Virus record (IMG/VR): IMGVR_UViG_3300031758_000073
Location: 1 to 61,155 of that record
Direction: 5' to 3' (one strand)
Source: a virus
Length of the DNA stretch: 61,155 bases
The first letter of the stretch is position 1. Every line of letters begins with the position of its first letter. The notes under the pieces were generated by a model. The model did no database searches. It saw only the letters and a list, made by a program, of their open reading frames with translations, and had not been told where the DNA came from. Below are positions 52,299 through 58,322 of the stretch, piece by piece. The translations under genes were made by a program, and so were the position numbers.

Positions 52299-52508
52299 CT
52301 ATTCTGTCTCTACATCAGCCGCCAATGGAAGTCCTCCAGCATCTTCCACAACCGCTTTGATTTCATTTTCCAACTCCTTGATGCGTTCCTTATATCCAGC
52401 TGCTACATCCTTAAAATCCTTCTTGGTATGTAGTAGTTTTTCAGTAAGTTCGTATACTTTCTTCTGTGCTTCTTGCTTTGATAATTTGATGTTACTCATA
52501 ACAAACAT
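52299..52508 (-). CDS. Small helical hypothetical protein
   Basis: The protein is 69 residues, or 66 from an in-frame ATG at 52499. It is a single charged helix or coiled coil (SKQEAQKKVYELTEKLLHTK, YKERIKELENEIKAVVED) with an acidic tail. It diverges from the plus-strand gene at 52525. Function unknown. Confidence 0.6.
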   Translation of the reverse strand: MFVMSNIKLSKQEAQKKVYELTEKLLHTKKDFKDVAAGYKERIKELENEIKAVVEDAGGLPLAADVETE

Positions 52509-52524
52509 ACATATGTATTGTGGT

Positions 52525-52746
52525 ATGGAAGAGGTAAATTTTCACGATATAAATATTCACAACCATCGTATCACAATCTGGGCAGATCGATTCGTTGTAC
52601 TACGTCACCCAGAAAAATGTGATCTATACGAAGATGAAACTTGTCGTGAGAAAATGATCAAGTACCTAACCGACGAAGGTTACATTGATCCCGAAAAACA
52701 TAACTGTATCGTAATTGATAGTTACATCGACTTTGAACCGGAATAA
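52525..52746 (+). CDS. Small hypothetical protein on the plus strand
   Basis: The protein is 73 residues (77 from an upstream ATG at 52513). It is a compact alpha/beta sequence: EEVNFHDINIHNHRITIWAD, FVVLRHPEKCDLYEDETCRE, then an acidic C-terminus (CIVIDSYIDFEPE). It has protein-like composition and no overlap with the divergent minus gene. It ends 3 nt before the tmRNA 3' end, so the two converge with no space for a terminator. Not recognised. Confidence 0.55.
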   Translation: MEEVNFHDINIHNHRITIWADRFVVLRHPEKCDLYEDETCREKMIKYLTDEGYIDPEKHNCIVIDSYIDFEPE

Positions 52747-52749
52747 AAA

Positions 52750-53149
52750 TGGTGGACGTGGGCGGAGTCGAACCGCCGTCTTCAAAAATCGTTATACATC
52801 AGACTACACGCTTAGATACTTTTCGTTACGTCAACACACATCTAAAATATCAAACTGTGTATGATCGGTGTTTGGAAAGATTTAAATGACAATCCCAAAC
52901 GTATTGTCATCGTGCCTGATAGTTTACACTCATCACAATTATCAGACATCATTGCAATGAATGTGCAGCAACTTAGGCTGCGAGTGCCAAACCACTCTTC
53001 TTAGAGGTCTTCTTAGAAGTGAAGTTGTAGCTGATTACCTTGCTCTTCTTATTAGCAGTTAATTTTTTGATAGATGATTTAAGAGGCCAACTATCGTCCT
53101 CTACGTGCCTAACGTACACTAACTCCTGAATCGAAACCAGTACACGCCC
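52750..53149 (-). ncRNA. ssrA: Phage-encoded tmRNA (transfer-messenger RNA)
   Basis: This 400-nt RNA rescues ribosomes stalled on broken messages. The tRNA-like part joins both ends: the 5' GGGCGTG pairs with the 3' CACGTCC, which is followed by ACCA, and the T arm reads GGCGGTTCGACTCCGCC. Near the 5' end ACTGGTTTCGAT matches the conserved tmRNA start. Pseudoknot 1 is visible (AGAGG...CCTCT interleaved with GATAG...CTATC), followed by AAAAAAT and the resume codon GCT. The tag frame runs 27 codons, ANKKSKVISY... to ...KKSGLALAA, and stops at TAA. The LALAA end is a ClpXP-type degron. Bacterial tags are usually shorter, near 10 residues. CCA is encoded. SmpB is not in this window. Confidence 0.95.
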
Positions 53150-53164
53150 ATGAAAAAGAACACA

Positions 53165-53172
53165 AATAAATA
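53165..53172 (-). promoter_or_regulatory. TATTTATT element ahead of the tmRNA
   Basis: The minus strand reads GATATTTATTTGTG, ending 15 nt before the mature 5' end of the tmRNA. If it is a phage promoter of the TATTTATA class, the tmRNA would be made late. Confidence 0.4.
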
Positions 53173-53802
53173 TCAGATAAATTCTCTCTGATATCCAAAT
53201 TCATTAAATACATCTTTGTATAGATCCCACACAAAATCAAGTTCTTTTTGAGTATAATAACTTTTATAATCTGTCATTTGTGAATTCTTCGGATCCCGTC
53301 GCAATTCAAACGTTTGAGAATTGCCTTCAAACTGATAATTATTAGTAGTCAATCCATTTACCAAAGTGTTTGTGTGCGGATCTGTAAAATCTAAAAATGG
53401 CAATTTGTGCAAATCTTCAATCATATGTTCAACACGTATGTAAAAATCAGGTTTACTACTGTGTCTAATGATAAAATGTTCTTCAGACCTATCGTTACAC
53501 TCTTCATTAAGATATTCTGAAAATGGTTTTTTTGCAACATAATTTCCAGTTTCTGGATCCTCTCCAAAATGACGTAAATGCCATGTTGATACTATTTTTG
53601 CATAAGGATTTCTTATATTGCATACTAACGTATAATTATCACACCCCGGTGGGATATCTGTTTCGTGTGTATATGACTCAGTAACCGGTATATTTAATCT
53701 ATAATTATAGAATTTATAGTATGCAAGAATTTCAGATACAGATCGACTAGCAGTTCGGGTTGGTAACCACCATACTACTTTTAAGTCGTGATTGACATTC
53801 AT
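53173..53802 (-). CDS. Sulfotransferase-family protein
   Basis: The protein is 209 residues. VVWWLPTRTASRSVSEILA near the N-terminus is a PAPS 5'-phosphosulfate loop (P-T-R-T-A-S-R-S), and TLVCNIRNPYAKIVSTWHLR is the 3'-phosphate motif with the conserved R-N-P-Y and S. Near the C-terminus YYTQKELDFVWDLYKDVFNE matches the usual end of membrane-type sulfotransferases. It would transfer sulfate from PAPS to a sugar or protein. No signal or membrane helix is seen. It lies beside the tRNA, methyltransferase and fucose genes, suggesting surface-glycan modification. Confidence 0.85.
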   Translation of the reverse strand: MNVNHDLKVVWWLPTRTASRSVSEILAYYKFYNYRLNIPVTESYTHETDIPPGCDNYTLVCNIRNPYAKIVSTWHLRHFGEDPETGNYVAKKPFSEYLNEECNDRSEEHFIIRHSSKPDFYIRVEHMIEDLHKLPFLDFTDPHTNTLVNGLTTNNYQFEGNSQTFELRRDPKNSQMTDYKSYYTQKELDFVWDLYKDVFNEFGYQREFI

Positions 53803-53810
53803 TATAATTT

Positions 53811-53884
53811 TGGAGCGGGTAGCCGGAATCGAACCGGCACATCGACCTTGGCAAGGTTGCAGGCTACCACTACATCATACCCGC
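53811..53884 (-). tRNA. tRNA-Gly (GCC)
   Basis: Acceptor GCGGGTA/TACCCGC, anticodon loop TTGCCAA, T arm CCGGTTCGATTCCGG and encoded CCA. The anticodon stem has an A-C mismatch, also present in tRNA-Gly (TCC) at 56718. Confidence 0.9.
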
Positions 53885-53896
53885 GCTCTTTAAATT

Positions 53897-53971
53897 TGGT
53901 GGACCGTAAGGGAATCGAACCCTTCCCTAAAGCTTGCAAAGCTCCTGTGCTACCACTATCACTAACAGCCC
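53897..53971 (-). tRNA. tRNA-Ala (TGC)
   Basis: Acceptor GGGCTGT pairs with ACGGTCC (two wobbles); anticodon loop TTTGCAA; T arm GGGTTCGATTCCC; CCA is encoded. Confidence 0.88.
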
Positions 53972-54020
53972 ATTAATGTCACATAAATAGTATTGATAAG
54001 TCTAAACCACAAAATTATAA

Positions 54021-55001
54021 TTAGGATTCTTTCCAACAAAATAACAATCCATAATTAGAAAAATTAGTATTACCATCAATTTTAAACCCACATCTATCAA
54101 TTTTTTTAACCATTTTATCATACATGATTTTATATTCATTAATATTCATGAAATGATATTCAATTACCATTCTATCGACATTATATTTTAAATATGACTC
54201 TTCAATTCGGTCTATAATAGAATATTCGGATCCTTCACAATCTAATTTTAGAAAATCGATTTTAGAAATATTATTGTCGAATATATATTGCATCACATCA
54301 ATCGTTTGAACACTGGTCAACTCAAATATGTCATTATCTCTAATATAATTAGAGTCTTGTTTTTTTATAGTATTGTCAAACGTTTCAAGACATGACGATA
54401 TACCATCCGATCTAATATAAAAGTTTTCAACGTGTGTTTTATTACTCAATGCAATCGTATCAACTTTTACGTTTGTGAATTTATGACTGGCAATTGTATT
54501 TGATAATTTATAATTCGGTTCTATACTATAAACAAATTTAGCACCATCATACAAAGATTTATATGTAAAAAATCCAATATTTGATCCAACATCGACCACA
54601 ACATCATTAGTTTTTACAAAACATTTAGGGTGATTATAAACACGATTACAAAAAATTTCATATAGTGGTATTGCAAGCAAATGAGTCGTCGTACATTTTA
54701 ATCCAATATCTTTAAAATATCCACGTGAGTCGATGTTACTCAGATTGATACATCCATCAAAGTTTTCAACTTTAAATAAAAGTTCATTTTCATATTCGTC
54801 ATACACTTCATATATTTTATGAACGACGTTTTGCGGAGTACGAACCCATAACAACTCATTGGGATATACATCAACTAATATATTAAAAAAAATTAACTTG
54901 GTATAACCATCCAACACTTTTACTTTAACTTTATTTGGTCTACCATCGTAAGTAAAATTTATTTTACAGCCGTTATCAGAAAAACTATGAAATGTAATCA
55001 T
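54021..55001 (-). CDS. FkbM-family methyltransferase
   Basis: The protein is 326 residues. The SAM-binding core begins near residue 130 with DVVVDVGSNIGFFTYKSLYD (motif I), followed by FVYSIEPNY and the FkbM signature IDFLKLDCEGSEYSIIDRIE. FkbM proteins O-methylate sugars or related glycans. The first 120 residues are a separate beta-rich region (GCKINFTYDGRPNKVKVKVL) of unknown role. It lies 76 nt downstream of another methyltransferase gene, and a palindromic TATTTATAAATA lies between them. Together with the fucose and sulfate enzymes it suggests decoration of a glycan. Confidence 0.88.
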   Translation of the reverse strand: MITFHSFSDNGCKINFTYDGRPNKVKVKVLDGYTKLIFFNILVDVYPNELLWVRTPQNVVHKIYEVYDEYENELLFKVENFDGCINLSNIDSRGYFKDIGLKCTTTHLLAIPLYEIFCNRVYNHPKCFVKTNDVVVDVGSNIGFFTYKSLYDGAKFVYSIEPNYKLSNTIASHKFTNVKVDTIALSNKTHVENFYIRSDGISSCLETFDNTIKKQDSNYIRDNDIFELTSVQTIDVMQYIFDNNISKIDFLKLDCEGSEYSIIDRIEESYLKYNVDRMVIEYHFMNINEYKIMYDKMVKKIDRCGFKIDGNTNFSNYGLLFCWKES

Positions 55002-55043
55002 AACAATTTATATATTATGAGTCAAACCCTTATCTTTTATTAT

Positions 55044-55055
55044 TATTTATAAATA
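55044..55055. promoter_or_regulatory. Palindromic TATTTATAAATA element
   Basis: TATTTATAAATA contains the phage motif on both strands, 43 nt ahead of the FkbM gene start. Its orientation cannot be decided from sequence. Confidence 0.35.
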
Positions 55056-55077
55056 ATTGCGTTATATACGATCAACT

Positions 55078-55812
55078 TTATGTAAATAACATCCATTGAT
55101 TATCATATACTAAAACATTATCAATCACAATAGATCCAAATAACTTATTTTCAATTTTATTACGCATTTTAATATTCAACTCAAACTGTTTTGCTGCCCG
55201 AATCACATCATGTCGTACATCGTCCCAATACCAGTCATCGCCAAACAATACCATATTAGGACGCATCAATTGTTCATAACAATCTATTATTTCATTATAA
55301 GTTTCATTCTTATAGTGTGCACTATCCAGAAAAATTATAGATGGTAAACTAGATATACGATTATGATAACGCATTCTAGCTAACAATTTTATTCCAGTAA
55401 GAGATGTACAATTAATCGGTACAATTTTATTTCGATACTCGTAAGTATTTGCTAAAAACCGTTTGTAAATCGTAGGAATACCATTTTCAAACTGTAAAAA
55501 CTTATATCCTTCACTCTTAGATTCCAAATCCCACATATTTGTGTCACCTGTAAATGGATCTATGCATACCACCGAAGAACTGTGTAATCCACATCTATTC
55601 AATGATTCAATAATCCGTATACAACTACCACCTACCATTGATCCTATTTCTAGAACTGACTCTGGTAAATATTCAGTAAACAAACTATCTAATAAAGCAG
55701 GCGTTACATTCGTGTGTGGGTATGAGTTGTCTATATATTTTATCACATCACAGTTTGTATACGGTGTGATATTATTATAAATCGTATGATTTAATTCTTT
55801 ATATATTGACAT
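55078..55812 (-). CDS. Class I SAM-dependent methyltransferase
   Basis: The protein is 244 residues. SVLEIGSMVGGSCIRIIESL is motif I with the G-rich SAM loop, VVCIDPFTGDTNMWD gives the acidic post-I position, and LPSIIFLDSAHYKNETYNEI plus VLFGDDWYWDDVRHDVIRAA are typical of the Methyltransf_24/CmcI group, with D-S-A-H and D-D-W metal-type sites. These often methylate sugars or small hydroxylated compounds. It may act with the FkbM gene that follows. Confidence 0.85.
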   Translation of the reverse strand: MSIYKELNHTIYNNITPYTNCDVIKYIDNSYPHTNVTPALLDSLFTEYLPESVLEIGSMVGGSCIRIIESLNRCGLHSSSVVCIDPFTGDTNMWDLESKSEGYKFLQFENGIPTIYKRFLANTYEYRNKIVPINCTSLTGIKLLARMRYHNRISSLPSIIFLDSAHYKNETYNEIIDCYEQLMRPNMVLFGDDWYWDDVRHDVIRAAKQFELNIKMRNKIENKLFGSIVIDNVLVYDNQWMLFT

Positions 55813-56134
55813 ACATTTTAAATATACTCAAATCAACTTCGTTAAACTTGATGTTGATTTTGTCACAACCCCAGTTGGTTGTCATGCATCTTTTTTAGCT
55901 TGATCAACAATTTTTTGTAATAAAATTGCGTGTTCCGATAATAAACCTTTCAGTGTTTATATATAGTGTACGTCAAACTAAAAATTAAATTGGATGACCA
56001 CGACTTTCGAATATACGAGGATTTCACGAAAACGTTCTTGATTATCTGTTAACAGCTACATCAATATCTATCTCGTCAACTTCAGTCTTCTCCACCTCAA
56101 CTGGTGGTGTTTTATAATTCTATATCACTAATGG
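55813..56134. other. Gene-poor stretch with coding-like fragments
   Basis: No confident gene is present. On the minus strand three short open segments have protein-like codons but no good starts (ending near 56041, 55982 and 55881). A 28-codon frame at 55885-55799 (MTTNWGCDKINIKFNEVD...) overlaps the TGA of the fragment before it (ATGA). ACAACC and GGTTGT form a hairpin at 55865-55882. This could be the remnant of a decayed gene, or an untranslated leader. Confidence 0.35.
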
Positions 56135-56344
56135 TCAAATCTTTTCAACAATAATATTGTCTGTCACCGGTTTGCCAAGACATACTCTTGTGTTACAAAC
56201 CATACAAATCAAATTATTCGTCATAACAGTTATTAAAGAACCCTTGATAATACCAAGTTCCTGCAATCTTTGACTAACAACGTTAACCTCGACTATTCGT
56301 CCTTTTTCACCAGCTTTTAATTCGGTTAACTTATATCTCTTCAT
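56135..56344 (-). CDS. FeoA-domain protein
   Basis: The protein is 69 residues and fits a stand-alone FeoA SH3-like fold: KLTELKAGEKGRIVEVN, then QRLQELGIIKGSLITVM with the typical R-L-x-x-L-G-I-x-x-G-S turn, and VCNTRVCLGKPVTDNIIVEK as the closing strands. Bacterial FeoA interacts with the ferrous iron transporter FeoB and is needed for its activity. No FeoB or iron regulator is in view. The phage version has two Cys (MVCNTRVC) uncommon in FeoA. It is set beside tRNA-Gln. Influence on host iron uptake is a hypothesis; a generic SH3-like adaptor is the alternative. Confidence 0.78.
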   Translation of the reverse strand: MKRYKLTELKAGEKGRIVEVNVVSQRLQELGIIKGSLITVMTNNLICMVCNTRVCLGKPVTDNIIVEKI

Positions 56345-56349
56345 TAAAA

Positions 56350-56423
56350 TGGTTGCCCGAACTGGATTTGAACCAATACAAAGAGAGTCAAAGTCTCTTG
56401 TGCTACCATTACACTATCGGGCA
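56350..56423 (-). tRNA. tRNA-Gln (TTG)
   Basis: Acceptor TGCCCGA/TCGGGCA, anticodon stem AGAGA/TCTCT around CTTTGAC, T loop TTCAAAT and encoded CCA. Confidence 0.9.
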
Positions 56424-56435
56424 ATTAAAATCTAC

Positions 56436-56561
56436 TTACTTCTTACGTCGATGTCCTCTAACAGTACTCGACTTCACTCTAACATAAGATGTTCCACCTT
56501 TACGACGAATCTTTCGAACCGTCGATTTTCTATGATGTGTTCTTCTCCATGTTGTTGCCAT
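56436..56561 (-). CDS. Tiny arginine/lysine-rich protein A
   Basis: The protein is 41 residues, very basic, starting MATTWRRTHHRKSTVRKIRR and ending VRVKSSTVRGHRRKK. TAAGGAAATAT gives a strong ribosome site. It shares the pattern G-T-x-x-V-R-V-K-x-S with the next gene and may be a duplicate. It probably binds nucleic acid, by composition only. Too short for ordinary gene callers. Confidence 0.65.
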   Translation of the reverse strand: MATTWRRTHHRKSTVRKIRRKGGTSYVRVKSSTVRGHRRKK

Positions 56562-56569
56562 ATATTTCC

Positions 56570-56698
56570 TTACTTAGTACGACGTTTAGCGTGAACCGTC
56601 TTCGAATGTTTGACTCGGACTGTCTTAGTTCCAGTCTTCGTCTTGATCGTCCTATTATGTCCCTTTCGGGAGTGCGCCTTAACTGATTTAGTTCCCAT
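56570..56698 (-). CDS. Tiny lysine-rich protein B
   Basis: The protein is 42 residues, starting MGTKSVKAHSRKGHNRTIKT and ending GTKTVRVKHSKTVHAKRRTK in the same style as its neighbour. AAAGGAAAATAT precedes the ATG. The two genes are separated by 8 nt and lie between tRNA-Gln and tRNA-Gly. Likely nucleic-acid binding; the role is unknown. Confidence 0.65.
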   Translation of the reverse strand: MGTKSVKAHSRKGHNRTIKTKTGTKTVRVKHSKTVHAKRRTK

Positions 56699-56717
56699 AT
56701 ATTTTCCTTTCTTAAAT

Positions 56718-56791
56718 TGGAGCGGGTAGTGAGAATCGAACTCACGCATAGGCTTTGGAAGAGCTTCAGGCTACCATTACATCATACCCGC
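56718..56791 (-). tRNA. tRNA-Gly (TCC)
   Basis: Acceptor GCGGGTA/TACCCGC, anticodon loop CTTCCAA, T arm GTGAGTTCGATTCTCAC; encoded CCA. Closely similar to tRNA-Gly (GCC) at 53811, so one may derive from the other. Confidence 0.9.
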
Positions 56792-56796
56792 AAAAT

Positions 56797-56886
56797 TGGC
56801 GGTTGGGGAAGGATTTGAACCTTCGGGGGCTTTAAGACCCCGGAGCTTTAGCAAAGCTCTGCATTAGACCACTCTGCCACCCAACC
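56797..56886 (-). tRNA. tRNA-Ser (GCT)
   Basis: A class II tRNA with a long GC-rich variable arm (CGGGGTCTT...CCCCG). Anticodon stem GAGCT/AGCTC around TTGCTAA; acceptor GGTTGGG/CCCAACC; encoded CCA with discriminator G. Confidence 0.92.
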
Positions 56887-56891
56887 ATAAA

Positions 56892-57425
56892 TCATGTTTT
56901 ATTTTGAACATTATATCCATTATGTTCAAGAACATCTTTACACAATTTAATAAAATCGTCAAGCAATAAATCTCCTTTTGCCATATTAGCATCTTTACAC
57001 GCTAAACCCAAATTGTCAATATCACATCCACCACCTTTAGATACTGGTATTATGTGATCACAATTGTAAGTTTTTGGCTCTAAAAGATCTATTTTTCTGC
57101 CTGTCAAATAACATACCGGATTGTTTGTTATTTTTGTTTCAAATTCTTTAATTGAAAAGTCTAAACTTTTTCGTTTTCCTTTTCCTATTCGTCTACCATT
57201 TACAAAACTAAAGTTATCTTTTTTCCGTCTCAATATACCTTTTAAGGTTTTTCTATTTGATTTGTTTCTTGTTTTTGTTTTTTCTTTTTGACCAACACCA
57301 CAATGGTATGAAATAGTTCCTTTTGAACACTTCAACAACTTTTGTATCTCTTTGTACGATTTGCCTTGTTTTCTCAATTCTAATATTAATGGTTTCACAT
57401 TAATATATAGTTTGGGTTCGAACAA
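56892..57425 (-). CDS. HNH endonuclease with N-terminal helix-turn-helix
   Basis: The protein is 177 residues. Residues 12-45 form a helix-turn-helix (ELRKQGKSYKEIQKLLKCSK, GTISYHCGVG) similar to resolvase or homing-enzyme DNA-binding parts. A Lys/Arg-rich linker follows. The HNH core is CYLTGRKIDLLEPKTYNCDH (H of the DH pair) with IIPVSKGGGCDIDNLGLACK (N) and AKGDLLLDDF. It is free-standing and lies between two tRNA-Ser genes, typical of mobile endonucleases. It may help spread this tRNA segment between phages. Confidence 0.88.
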   Translation of the reverse strand: MFEPKLYINVKPLILELRKQGKSYKEIQKLLKCSKGTISYHCGVGQKEKTKTRNKSNRKTLKGILRRKKDNFSFVNGRRIGKGKRKSLDFSIKEFETKITNNPVCYLTGRKIDLLEPKTYNCDHIIPVSKGGGCDIDNLGLACKDANMAKGDLLLDDFIKLCKDVLEHNGYNVQNKT

Positions 57426-57468
57426 AAATTAATAATAATTATTCGAACTCGTTTTTATTTTCAAAGAA

Positions 57469-57556
57469 TGGCGGTGAAGGAGGGATTTGAACCCCCGGTG
57501 GTTTTACCCACTGCAGTTTTCAAGACTGCTGCAATAAACCGCTCTGCCACCTCACC
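57469..57556 (-). tRNA. tRNA-Ser (TGA)
   Basis: Class II, with variable arm GTGGGTAAAACCAC. Anticodon stem GCAGT/ACTGC around CTTGAAA; acceptor GGTGAGG/CTTCACC; encoded CCA with discriminator G. Confidence 0.92.
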
Positions 57557-57562
57557 GTTTAA

Positions 57563-57658
57563 AATTGTCTACCGTTCGAAGCCGCCTTCATAGAATTACC
57601 TATGAGTCTAAGCGGAGTATATCTCCTCGTCCACCGTGTGGTTACGTTCAAACTAGCA
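57563..57658. other. Possible structured element between tRNA genes
   Basis: On the minus strand GGAG-ATATA-CTCC and CATAG-GTAATT-CTATG form clean hairpins, and CCGC pairs with GCGG around the second. A TTCGAAC loop-like sequence follows, but no acceptor pairing or CCA can be drawn, so it is not an intact tRNA. It may be a decayed tRNA or a small RNA. Confidence 0.25.
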
Positions 57659-57661
57659 AAT

Positions 57662-57745
57662 TGGTGGGCGTAGTAGGATTTGAACCTACACGGATCGCTC
57701 CATGAGTTCCTAAGACTCACGTGTCTTCCATTTCACCATACGCCC
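57662..57745 (-). tRNA. tRNA-Leu (TAG)
   Basis: Class II; anticodon stem TGAGT/ACTCA around CTTAGGA; variable arm TGGAGCGATCC; T arm GTAGGTTCAAATCCTAC; acceptor GGGCGTA/TACGCCC; encoded CCA. Confidence 0.92.
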
Positions 57746-57751
57746 GTAAAT

Positions 57752-57828
57752 TGGTCGGAGTGACAGGATTTGAACCTGCAACAACTTGCTCCCAAAGCAA
57801 GTGCTCTACCAAGTTGAGCTACACTCCG
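57752..57828 (-). tRNA. tRNA-Pro (TGG)
   Basis: Acceptor CGGAGTG/CACTCCG; anticodon stem CTTGC/GCAAG around TTTGGGA; T loop TTCAAAT; encoded CCA. Confidence 0.92.
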
Positions 57829-57838
57829 ATAAAAATTT

Positions 57839-58003
57839 TCAATGAACACCAAGAAGATCCAAATACTTTGTCTCCGGTTGTGGTAGAATTTCATCTGCCA
57901 CAGTCATAATTGCCTTATAGTAAGCATATGACGGATACTGTTCCGTAATCTTCATGTTCTTAAGATACTCGAAAAGAACTTTATTGTCAACATCAATTTC
58001 CAT
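57839..58003 (-). CDS. Small hypothetical protein inside the tRNA group
   Basis: The protein is 54 residues: MEIDVDNKVLFEYLKNMKIT, then EQYPSYAYYKAIMTVADEIL and a short tail. Acidic and helical, no known motif. AAAGAAAGAAAA precedes the ATG. It sits 10 nt from tRNA-Pro and 20 nt from tRNA-Val and likely shares their transcript. Confidence 0.6.
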   Translation of the reverse strand: MEIDVDNKVLFEYLKNMKITEQYPSYAYYKAIMTVADEILPQPETKYLDLLGVH

Positions 58004-58023
58004 ATTTTTCTTTCTTTAAAAAT

Positions 58024-58098
58024 TGGTACACGGTGAGGGATTTGAACCCCCGACAGCCACGGTGTAAACGTGGTGCTCTGCCGCTGAGCTAACCGTGC
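58024..58098 (-). tRNA. tRNA-Val (TAC)
   Basis: Acceptor GCACGGT/ACCGTGT (one wobble); anticodon stem CCACG/CGTGG around TTTACAC; encoded CCA. First tRNA after the promoter at 58116-58143. Confidence 0.92.
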
Positions 58099-58115
58099 AT
58101 CTCAATCGTTCATAC

Positions 58116-58143
58116 ATACTAACACCGAATCTGAAAATGTCAA
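58116..58143 (-). promoter_or_regulatory. Sigma70-type promoter for the tRNA group
   Basis: On the minus strand TTGACA (58143-58138), 16 nt and TAGTAT (58121-58116) lie about 18 nt before tRNA-Val. It could drive Val, the 54-residue gene, Pro, Leu and the tRNAs beyond. Confidence 0.6.
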
Positions 58144-58160
58144 TGATCTTTTCAAACAAA

Positions 58161-58288
58161 AAACCGTTGATCTTTTGGACCAACGGTTTCAAATCTGAGC
58201 AATTGTTTTTTAACCGTTAGTCTAGTTTAGCTTGCGCTAGGGAGTAGCGATGGACTTGGTTGTCCACTGGCTACACTTGACTGTACGG
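58161..58288 (-). ncRNA. Candidate small structured RNA with terminator
   Basis: Read on the minus strand, the segment can fold into a multi-branched shape. CCGT and AGTC near 58288 pair with GACT and ACGG near 58214 as a closing stem. Inside it GTAGC-CAG-TGGAC pairs with GTCCA-TC-GCTAC around AACCAA, and TAGC-GCAA-GCTA is a hairpin with a GNRA loop. It ends with AAACCGTTG/CAACGGTTT and a T-run, an intrinsic terminator at 58189-58161. No reading frame of note is inside. Size is about 130 nt. It could alternatively be the long 3' tail of the fucose-synthase mRNA. Confidence 0.5.
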
Positions 58289-58322
58289 ATAAATTCATTA
58301 TGACAATACATATAGTTAAATT

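Noticed and set aside
53788-53976. Plus-strand frame reading GIEPFPKACKAPVLPL-type sequence
   Set aside because: Typical false protein made by reading the complement of tRNA genes. The same holds for frames at 56349-56594, 57721-57909 and 60600-60821.
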